From: Tubulanus polymorphus
Lineage: Eukaryota; Nemertea; Palaeonemertea; Tubulaniformes; Tubulanidae
Reading direction: 5' to 3'
Length of the DNA: 64,000 bases
Assembly: GCF_964204645.1 (NCBI RefSeq)
Contig: NC_134028.1
Location: 6,422,501 to 6,486,500 of the forward strand
Under the pieces are notes generated by a model. That model had not been told where the DNA came from and did no database searches. It was given only the letters and a program-made list of their open reading frames with translations. The position numbers and the translations under genes are program-made. The first letter of the stretch is position 1; every line of letters begins with the position of its first letter. Of the stretch, positions 35,094 through 44,004 are shown in pieces.

Positions 35094-38000
35094 ATGGCGG
35101 CTTTTCGGAGTGTGCGCTTTTTGGCGAGCGTGAATAGTTATTTCAGGGCCTCGAATTGCTCGTTCTTGCAAAGAATAAGGTATTTTCAAAACAATCGTAA
35201 CCAATATTTGGTAACAAACTGCTATTGGAATGTTGCTCGCCCGAAATTAAATAATTCTAGGAGTTCTTCATCACCACTCCGAAAATCAAATCCAATCCAA
35301 ACAAGAAGCATATTTTATTCAAAAACATATTTTCCTTACATTTATAATCACAGAGGCCTGGGCTTATTTTGTCTCACCCTTAATCTTCATATTAAATAGC
35401 CTGATACGTTTTGAATTAATCTTTTTTGTGTCGTTTCAGCCCATTAAATTGCGTTCAAGAAAGATCATTTGTAAAAGATCGGCCCGAAATTCCGAAGGCA
35501 CCTACTACACCGTTTGTTAAGTTTATTACCGAAAACCGCAATGATATATTGAATAACAATCCAAGTAAGTTGAATTAAAAATGATAGAGAAATTTTGAGA
35601 AAACTGATTATAAAAGCGTACCACAAATGATTAGGTAACTAACAGAATCTCAATTGTTCCATTTTATTGTAGAGCTAAAGACAGTCGAAGTCACTAAGAT
35701 CGCAAGCGGAATGTGGAAAAACCTAGATGAATCTGATAAACAGGTAATTTATCACTCATGGGACCCTTTACTGTGCTAGGAATTTCATTAATTTTGGATG
35801 ATTTTCTTGTTTTTTTTTTATTTCCAGAAATATCGGAACCAGTACAAAGAAGAATTGAGGTCTTTTCAGGAAAATACCGATCCGGAATTATTAAAAGCTC
35901 GTACGGATTTAATTCGAGAAAAGAGAAATAAATTGAAGAAGAGAAGAGCTCGCCTGGCCCATCGCGAGGTAGGAGAAATTAACCAGTTATTCTTTCATGT
36001 GCCTTTTGAAAAATGAATTGAAAATGAGTAGTTTGTTATGTAGAATAGATGAGAAATTCAGTATAAAAAATACACTTCAGGAACTACGAGAACTGAAGAA
36101 ACCGAAGAGTCCTATGAAACCTTTCTTTATGTTCGTCGAAAACCGACCAAAATCAGATTCAACGTCCAATCATTTGGTAGGTATCCTGCAGAAATTAATT
36201 TTTGTGAAAAGATACTCAGTCTGAAGTGCCTACTGTCACCACAGGCACTTGAATATGGGCTTTGATAATGGATAAATATTTGATAATTTACCAGCGATAC
36301 ATTAATCCTACTTTAATAGATCCGCCATGTTTTAAAATAAATTTACCCATGATGCAACGCGCGCCGGTCGTTTAGCTATACTATACAGAAAGGCTGGAAA
36401 CGATCCTATTTCCGTAATGCTTAAATCTACCCGCAGTTATCGGGATAGCCGAACACTGCCGATGATTGCCGAAGTACGTCCTTAGTGTCAATTTTAATCC
36501 TGAAATATAGGAGCGCCCATAATTTCAATTGTAGATGATTTTTTTGGAAAAATTGACACTGTTTTAGCTCCATTAAAGATTTTAAATGGCAACAAAGTTG
36601 ATTTTTGAAAATTCGCGATGCCTCTTCGGGATTGCTGTGACGTCATCTGTCCCGATAACTGCGGGTAGATTTAAGCATTACGGAGATAGGATCGTTTCCA
36701 GCCTTTCTGTATAGTATAGCTAAACGACCGGCGCGCGTTGCATCATGGGTAAATTTATTTTAAAACATGGCGGATCTTTTAAAGTAGGATTAACGTATCG
36801 CTGGTAAATTATCAAATATTTATCCATTATCAAAGCCCATATTCAAGTGCCTGTGCTGTCACACACAAATACCAGCTAGGTAATTAAGCCAAGACTGTTT
36901 GTCATTTTTGTAGGATCATATAAGAGCAGTTGCTGCAGAATGGAATTCATTGTCCCCAGAACAAAAACAGGTTAGTAAGGCTAAAGTAATTTATACCTTG
37001 TTTCTCTTAGTCTTAATTGGCCAGGTCATTTTGTAAAACGCAATGAAATTTGTAATCAATTGATTTCCATAACTGCTGGATCTGTTATGGTTAGCTTGAT
37101 CTTGATTTTAAAAGTAACAATATGTACAGGGTACTAGATAGGCATGCAGCTGGGTCAACTTTTGAGCTCAGCGGAAATGAGAAACAAGGTATCTATCAAT
37201 TGGTGTAAATATATTTTTGAATGAATTTGTCGATTTTTTAGCCTTTTTGGGACTTTAGTCCCAGCGGGCTATTGCGTTCACTTTTCGTCCGTCCGTCCGT
37301 CCGTAGACGGAATCCAGTTATTTTGGGAAGTTTTGAAGACGCTTCAAGGTAATGTCTTGATATTTGGGTTACACATGTATCTACCCTAGACACATCTTCA
37401 GCCCAAAAACTGGCCCTGTCAGATTCAAGATGGCCAACTGGCAGCCATTGTTGTTCGCCAAAATCAGCACTTTTTACACATTTTTGAACTTTTTGAGGGA
37501 AATTTTGAAGACACTTTGATCTTTCGGATATATGTGAATTCCCCCAGGGTACATCAGCAAAACAAAAATTGGGTCAATCGGACTCAAGATGGCCGTCCTA
37601 TGACCTTTTTAGTGCCCAAAAAATGTTAATTTTGGCCCAAATTCTGAGTCCTGTAGCTTCCTACTGGTTTATCATTTCTCATTGCAATTTGTGATGGGTA
37701 TTCTTTGGAAAGGGATGTTTTATACCTGAGACAGGTATTTTTCATCAGCCAATTATGACGCAATTGGCGGCCATCTTGGTGTCAGCAGTACTAATTCGTA
37801 AGTGGGAAAAAGTTTTTCCACATTATATTGATACCTAAGCGTATTTTGTTACCACAATCATTTAGAAAATTGTAGCTCATAACGTGTTCTATGATTGTGG
37901 TGAGTTTCAAGGTCATTGGTTTTTGTTAATGGCCACCAGGGGGCGTTGAATAATGCAATATCTTAGTATTTCTTTATTATATTCGTATCAATGCATATTT

Positions 38001-39537
38001 TGTAACCACAATCCAGGGATGAGAATTCCCCGCGGATCCGCGGTTTCCCGCGGATTTCAGTATTGAAAAATATCAATTTTCCAAATAGTCCAAAAATGAT
38101 GTAAAAGTATGGGGGGGGGGTGATGATCTCACTCAATTGGTCCGGCGCGATCGGTAATCAGGTGAACTGTAAAAGCGTTCAGTGCCTGTTTTACTTATCA
38201 TCACGTAAAAGTATCGCATTTCAATGCATATTCATTGCAACACAGTGATTTTGTATGTACATTTGTACTACGATGAGTGTGTAGCCTATGTATTTTATCG
38301 ATCAGTTGCAGACACGCACGCACAGCAACAGTAGCAACGTATATAGGTCTACTTACTGTTGCTGCGTGTGTGTGGCGACCGCTTTCGGATATTATACACT
38401 ACTTGGTGATGATTTTTAGTGAGCATTCATCGGCGCATTTTTACTGCAATAATTCAGGGCTCGACCCGTAATGCATGAGATGCTGAATGTCATCAAATGA
38501 GGATGTACCACATTGGAACTAGCCATTACCTTCCAAAATATAATAGTCGTTCATGGGTTCAAGATCGCTCTAAGTGCTCGGAAAACGTATTTAATTTCTA
38601 AAATTTTCTTGGGGGAGGGCCCCCAAACCCCCCCCCCCAAATAGCTTCGCGCTTTCGGCACTCGCTAGTGCTGACGGCTACGCCGTCAGCTGGTTCGCAT
38701 ATGTCACTCAAGAAAAATAACCCGCGGATTTTACAGGTCGGCGTTCTCATCCCTGACAATCAATTGCAAAGTTGTAGCTCATGACATCATCTATGATTGT
38801 GGCAAGTTTTAAGGCCATTAGTTATTCTATATGGTCACCAGGGGGCGTTGAATAGTAGAATAACTTAGTATTTCCTTATTATATTTTGTTCCTTATTATA
38901 TTTTTCCTTGTTATAGTTCGTGACATGTTCTATGATTGTGGTGAGTTTCAAGGTCATTGGGTTTTGAATATGGTCACCAGGGGGCGTTGAATAGTAGAAT
39001 AACTTAGTATTTCCATATTAAAGTGGTAACGAGGCATATTTTGTTATCACAATCAATTACAAAATCGTAGCTGCTGATATGTTCTATGATTGTGGCGAGT
39101 TTCAAAGTCATTGGATTCTGTATATGGTCACCAGGGGGCGTTGAATATTAAAATTGTTAGATTGTTGAGCATTTGGAACCACTTCCCAAGTGGGAATGGT
39201 GTCCCTGGACCCCTAGTTTTATCAAAATTGTAACTGTTTTTTGCAGCCATATTTTGACAAGTCAGCGCAATTGAGACGGGAATACGAAGAACTTCTACTC
39301 GATTGGGAAGATCGCATGGTACAAGACGGAAACCTCAAATTAGTTCGAAAATCGACGCTGGATAAAGTCGGCATAAGGCTCGATAAACCGAAAGCGAGAA
39401 AGAAAAAGGCCGCGAAACGAAAACCGGCGAAGAAAGCCACGTCTGCTGCTAAGAAGAAAAAAACGAGTGCGAAGAAAACGAAATCTGCTGCGAAGACAAC
39501 GGCGAAAAAATCCACGGCGGACAATGAATCTTCATAG
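35094..39537 (+). CDS. TFAM: Mitochondrial transcription factor A, two HMG boxes
   Basis: TFAM packages mitochondrial DNA and activates its transcription. Seven exons give 288 aa: 35094-35179, 35440-35564, 35673-35743, 35828-35968, 36081-36176, 36914-36970, 39247-39537. All phases agree. The first ~28 residues are rich in Arg, Ser and Phe with no acid, as expected of a mitochondrial targeting peptide. HMG box A spans about residues 45-112 (PKAPTTPFVKFITENR, GMWKNLDESDKQKYRNQY). A basic linker follows (EKRNKLKKRRARLAHRE). HMG box B spans about 146-212 (KKPKSPMKPFFMFVENRP, AAEWNSLSPEQKQPYF). After the usual C-terminal tail there is an extra 45-50 residues of almost pure Lys/Ala/Ser/Thr, resembling histone H1. 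Human TFAM (246 aa) lacks such a tail. Orthology is inferred from box order, presequence and length; another mitochondrial HMG protein is less likely. Confidence 0.9.
36240..36855. mobile_element. 616-bp foldback element with ~210-bp inverted arms and 7-bp duplication, TFAM intron 5
   Basis: The element starts CACAGGCACTTGAATATGGG and ends with the exact inverse. It is flanked by CTGTCAC at 36233-36239 and 36856-36862. The two arms (about 36240-36446 and 36650-36855) are nearly identical inverted copies, separated by a ~200-bp spacer. High arm identity suggests a recent insertion. No open frame is present. Confidence 0.9.
37227..39220 (+). repeat. Composite interspersed repeat filling TFAM intron 6
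   Basis: It begins gcctttttgggactttagtc, with a tccg tetranucleotide run at about 37289-37304. It ends in an array of four ~150-170-bp units with the phrase ctatgattgtgg...caccagggggcgttgaata (motifs at 37933, 38835, 38974 and 39128). The array is interrupted by the 38014-38755 insertion. A 5' head plus a 3' tandem array resembles non-autonomous elements with minisatellite tails found in molluscs and other marine animals. The class is not identified. Confidence 0.65.
38014..38755. mobile_element. 742-bp terminal-inverted-repeat element with 6-bp target duplication
   Basis: It starts CAGGGATGAGAATTCC and ends in the inverse, GGCGTTCTCATCCCTG. It is flanked by ACAATC on both sides (38008-38013, 38756-38761). 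Neighbouring repeat units keep the uninterrupted site (ccacaatcatttag, tcacaatcaatta), which proves insertion and fixes the duplication at 6 bp. The ends look hAT-like, but hAT elements normally duplicate 8 bp. The interior has homopolymer C/G runs and no transposase. Confidence 0.85.
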
Positions 39538-40359
39538 ATACCGGTAGTGAAAATTGAATGAACTCTTTTCTGCGTGATGAGCTCGTCAAGATAGATTTGT
39601 TTCTGATTGGCTCAATTTCAGTGGATTGTTATGGATTTTACTCCTGTTATGATAGATTTGTTCTGTAAGCTGGAAATACTTTAGGGAGTATATGTAAACA
39701 GGAATTGTTACATAAGTGCTGACCATATTAACCCTTTCAGTGCTGACCAATTTATAACCTGAAGTGCTGGAGATGATTAGAAAATTTTAAATTATTCCAC
39801 CCCATTATGTTGAATAACGGGCCTACCGCTATAATGCATCTACAACGCGGTGTGTTTGGCAGATGATGCCATCGTTCATAAACAATCATGGGTGCGATGT
39901 ACTAGCTAAGTCCACCACCAATTAATACACTGCACTGTGGTGTAGACGTACGGAAAGGGTTAATTAGTCGAGATGGATTATTTGCTCACAGGGTTTGTTT
40001 GTCTGTGTTGCTTGGTTGAGGTGAAAACTGCACTGCCTTTATTTGTAAATATAATGATTAAAATCGCATATATTTTTATACTGCCAAATACTTTATAATA
40101 TACCTAGTCCTTATTGTGCCAGTATGCGCGTACTGTGCTGTAGTAAGCAACTAATTAAAAATTTCTACTACATTTTGATGCGTTGTACCTACACTACATT
40201 TGTAGGCGAAAATAACTTTGTACAGAACCACAATGAAAAAATAAAAAACCGAATTGGAGACATGATTTTAGATATTTATTTGATTTGCTTAAGGTTTGAC
40301 AAAGATATCTTCTAATTTCTTGAACAGTCAGGGTCAAAATGGGCCTCCCAGTGAGGATT
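39538..40359. other. TFAM 3' region, convergent with the CUB-like gene
   Basis: It holds the TTAA MITE at 39732-39959 and an AATAAA at 40240-40245 that could end the TFAM transcript. The minus-strand gene ends at 40360, so the two transcripts converge. Nothing else was recognised. Confidence 0.5.
39732..39959. mobile_element. TTAA-flanked MITE, 'ccctttcagtgctgacc' family
   Basis: TTAA flanks at 39728-39731 and 39960-39963 enclose an element from ccctttcagtgctgacc to cggaaaggg. It is the best preserved copy of the family also seen at 26140, 27905 and 33385, and is inserted in the opposite orientation to the first. Confidence 0.8.
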
Positions 40360-41717
40360 TCATATGAATATTCGAAATTTTAAGAAAAATCCTTTTTGAT
40401 CCAATGGGACATACTTAAACTGAAGGCAGTATTTAGCACTGGAGATTATTGGATTGTGGATGTTCGAACCACATAATTTTTTGCTGTTTTCTGCTGGCAT
40501 AGAACCATTATAATTGTACTGTATGTAGCCTATCTCGCAATTTGGTACATCTTTATTGTCGACGGCCATCTTGAGATGCTGAAACCAACAAATATTAATG
40601 GATAAATTTAAGTCTTTGACACATAGTTGCAGATGACTCCTGGCTGTACATGCCAAGGCCTGTAATAATCCAGGGTTACTACAGTCCCTCAAATAACTAA
40701 ATTGAATTTTGAGGGTACGAAAACCCTCATTCTGAGTCTCGGCCCTTGGCCCGTCAAATTCTGAAAATGTGCCTTAGAAAATCTTTTTAATAACATATTT
40801 CTATAGAATAATTAATTTCAAACAAGGTGACAATTCCAATTTCAGGGGTTCAAACGCTCCTAGATAAGCCCTTGTATTTAATATATCCAACAGTTTAGTA
40901 ACAGTAACTTGAAGTTCATAGTTGATCTTAAAGGCCCCTCGAAATTTGGTGATTATAACTTCAAATTTGAAAATTGTGGTCCTGTATGTATCCTGTAATC
41001 GTAAATCAACCCACCGTTCCTGAAGGACCGATATATGCAAAAGAGACATTTGAATTCTCCGTTACATTCAGCTCTTTAGTTACATTCATTTCATCTGTAT
41101 ACGGTAAAACTTGGCTTATATTAAGAACCACTTTTGCTCCTTCCGTTAACGGCTCTAAGAAAGAAGAAAGAATTTACATCTATTTTTAGATCAATGTTCG
41201 CTCTGGAGACATCTATTGAATGTTTACAAAATACAAACCACATTCCACGTGTAGTTTAACGAGATCAGGAAAATAAATTGGTACTTTATCGGTGTTATTA
41301 GGGTGCCATAGTGGTTTGATAAACTTTACGAATGCTTTTGTGTTGAAATATCTATGGTAAAATGACTCGCTTGTACCTAGAAAGAATGAATTGAACCCTA
41401 TTATTCAATATTTATGAATATTTCGCATAGGCCTATGAGTATTTCTTTCATATTTGGCTATTTTACATCAACAACTTTATGAAGATAATTTTCACCACAA
41501 TTATACCGCCAACCCGCTTAAACCGGATTAGTTGGGACCGATAAAGTCCATCCAGTTTATGTGAATTCTAAATCATATTTTACCTGGTCCATTCAATCCA
41601 GATTCGATCAAAATCCATATTAAACTGATCCTGGATTAAGCGGGTTTGACCATAAAGAGAAAAGCTAGATACGTTACCCATACAAATGATTACAATTAGC
41701 CACCAAAGAACAAACAT
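40360..41717 (-). CDS. Unrecognised secreted protein ending in a CUB-like segment (partial exon model)
   Basis: Exon 1 (41651-41717) encodes the signal peptide MFVLWWLIVIICMGNVSSFS. Exon 2 (41239-41376) and exon 3 (41015-41154) join in phase and encode an extracellular-type sequence with N-glycosylation sites (NNT, NVT, NIS, NVS). Exon 4 starts at 40992 in phase 0 (DTYRTTIFKFEV...). Its end is not resolved. A small exon at 40623-40659 would read PWHVQPGVICNY and joins in phase to the last exon, 40360-40578. That exon reads LKMAVDNKDVPNC, KKLCGSNIHNPIISS and KGFFLKFRI, which fits the second half of a CUB domain. No membrane anchor is seen, so the product is probably secreted. The family and the middle joins remain uncertain. 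The donor of intron 1 (gtcaaa) is weak and abuts a MITE. Confidence 0.5.
41510..41650. mobile_element. MITE with CAACCCGCTTAA ends at the start of intron 1 of the CUB-like gene
   Basis: The left end caacccgcttaaaccggat is inverted at the right end as ggattaagcgggtttg. The interior is about 100 bp of imperfect palindrome. A related sequence lies at about 9495-9640 (aacccgctgaatccagatta). The right end touches the predicted exon 1 boundary of the adjoining minus-strand gene. Confidence 0.65.
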
Positions 41718-42489
41718 GCTGTAAACACCTCTGTCAGATAACTTCCAAACCTCTTTTGTTGTAAATCGACCAAATATTGTACGAATAATTTTATTGAATT
41801 AGATCCTCTTCATGTTTTATGTAGTCTTTAAGAGAAGAAAAGCATTATGTTGGTGTAAATGTAGGTAACATGTGCTACCGATATAAGTCATCTGTAAAAT
41901 GGGCAGGTATGTCATCAGTTTCGTAGCGGTATTTGCTGCCTTTGAACAAACTCGAGCAACAGGTGCTTAATGAAAATGTGTTCCAAATGTTACCTTGATC
42001 TAAATAGATATCAAAACACATTTAAACTCGAATGCCCTTTAAATTTATTCAGTAAAACTTGCAGAAATTTTTTCCTATCAGTCATTTTTTCCTGGGTAGT
42101 AAAGTCGGGGCGGTGGATCCAGACCGTATTTTCAAATGCACATGAGGTCTTTTTTTGATGCCCTTCTGAAAGTCGGCAAGAAATTTCATTGAAAAACGTA
42201 TAGGTTGTAGGCAAGAAAAATTACCAATTTTTTAGGGCAGCTCTTACAAAAAGGAGCAACTGATTTGTTTAAAAGGGCCATATTTTCAGCAATATCAATA
42301 ATCAATCCGGGCATAATGGCACAGTTTTAGCCAACTTAACAAATGAAAAAAAATACTAATTGGTAAGAGGGAAATGACTGTCAGATACACATCAGAGTAC
42401 CATCTCAACTGAAAAGGCAAAGAGATTGAAAGTGCAATTCAGATATTACAAAAACATCAAATATCTTTAGAATAACGATTTTATTATTG
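41718..42489. other. Intergenic region between the CUB-like gene and CAMLG
   Basis: Two minus-strand genes are in tandem here (CAMLG upstream, the CUB-like gene downstream). The segment holds the promoter of the CUB-like gene and the 3' end of CAMLG. A TTTATT at about 42044 is a possible minus-strand polyadenylation signal. No exon is recognised. Confidence 0.4.
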
Positions 42490-43874
42490 CTACGTAACTA
42501 GATTGAGGACTGCCCTCATACAAACTATAGTAAACAGATAAACAGCGAAATCGATAAAACACTGATTAACAACAGAGGTGACTTTAACATATGTATCAAC
42601 GATGTCTGCTTTTACTCCGGCTAATCTCAATAATCCGATTAACATATCTCCACTATGGCCTCTGTGAGATTCAAAATTGCCCTGAAAATATACGCCGAAA
42701 GATGTTTTATAAACTATTCAACTATTAAAGGCGATTCTGGATTATTAATATTGGCAGAAACTTACTTGGATGAAATTATGTGAAATAATGGTGACTTGCA
42801 GTAAAATAAATGGCACGACGACAGACTGAAACAGATAAAATCAATAACTGAATGCTGGTATTTCAATTAATAATATTAAAATGTCCTTAATCAATTATTA
42901 AATATCAAATATGCCTTAATTCACCCCAGGACCCAATTTCACAGTTCTGGTATGACTCCAGGACCCGGTTCCACAGTTGTGAGTTAGAGTTAACTCCGAG
43001 TTAAAGTTAGTTCATATTCAATGAGTTCACTCAGAGTCAAATGTGAACATTATTAGAAAATCTCAGAGTTAACTCTTACTCATTGCTTTGTTAAGGAAAA
43101 GAATTTGGATTTAAGTTTCATAAATTTCGTAATTAAACTAGGTGAACAAGATAAAAAGTCTGAGTGAATCAGTATTATCTTACAATCTAAATTCATAATC
43201 TACAAATTAAAGTAGGACTACATTGCACCTACCCGCAAAAATATAACTGCGGCAGCGTTGAAAGTGAATTGGACGAAAATTCCAGCGATGATAAACAACA
43301 AAGTTTGTGTTTCAATAAATATCGTTGGCTCAGTATGATGTTTTGAAGCAGTCGCCACTGTCTCCTCCGAATTCGTTTCCTCTACTGTTTCTATGATTGA
43401 ATTCTGTAATAACTCGTTTGACTCTGGTTGCAACGAGGGGGGTGAATTTAAAGATGATTTGCTACTACTAGCACTGACAACAATAGGTTCAGGTTGGCTG
43501 ATATCGTCATCAAGGTGTTGCGTCTCATGTTTAGGTTCATTGTTTTCCGTTTTTGGTACTTCTGTTGTTGTTGTGTCGGTTATTGCTGAATCTGTCGAAC
43601 TCCTCGCCTTCACTTCTACAATCAAAAGAACGAATCTCAAATCTTGTCATTATTGTTCAATAAAACCTGATTTAAATTACTCATGACCAGCCAAGTTTTG
43701 CAGGTTAATGCTATTTAAAGAACTTAAGTATCAACCGAAGCTTTTAACGTGTATAAATGATAAATTGCGCTTACCACTGATTCCCAAAAGCTTCTGCATC
43801 CGAATTTCGGAATTCTCCAGTATTTTTCGCCTCCTTATCTCGGCTCTGGACATTTTCACTTCGTTAGACGCCAT
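42490..43874 (-). CDS. CAMLG: Calcium-modulating cyclophilin ligand (CAML / GET2-type subunit)
   Basis: CAML and WRB (GET1) form the ER membrane receptor and insertase for tail-anchored proteins delivered by TRC40/GET3. Four exons give 244 aa: 43775-43874, 43233-43615, 42766-42825, 42490-42681. All phases agree. The start chosen is the ATG at 43874 (aacATGGCG). An upstream in-frame ATG at 43922 is possible but less likely. Residues 9-30 (SRAEIRRRKILENSEIRMQK) match the cytosolic arginine-rich motif by which CAML/GET2 binds GET3 (human RRAELRRRKLLMNSEQR). A long acidic, Ser/Thr-rich linker follows, then three membrane segments at about residues 138-160, 163-180 and 222-242. The C-terminus is diverged from vertebrates, but the topology (long cytosolic N-terminus, three TMs) is conserved. 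Confidence 0.88.
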
Positions 43875-44004
43875 GTTGGTTTTTCGATTTGACGTCATTA
43901 GAGGATTTCGGGAATTCCTCACATTTCAATCAACATCCTTCACTTTCGAATGTTAGGTTCGAATCCTTCAATGAAGTAGACTTCACGCATGTTATGTATT
44001 AAAA
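43875..44004. promoter_or_regulatory. Putative bidirectional promoter, CAMLG / SLC25A16
   Basis: Only 130 bp separate the two divergent start codons, so both promoters and 5' UTRs must fit here or overlap the neighbouring gene. No TATA box or defined factor site is claimed. Confidence 0.7.

Noticed and set aside
37933-39140. The regularly spaced ccagggggcgttgaata phrase considered as a CRISPR-like array
   Set aside because: Units are 150-170 bp, diverged along their whole length and embedded in an animal intron. The spacing and structure are those of a tandem repeat.
40974-41189. Plus-strand frame of 71 codons that looks coding-like
   Set aside because: The minus strand here has two exons with proper splice sites and consistent phases. 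The plus-strand frame is their shadow.
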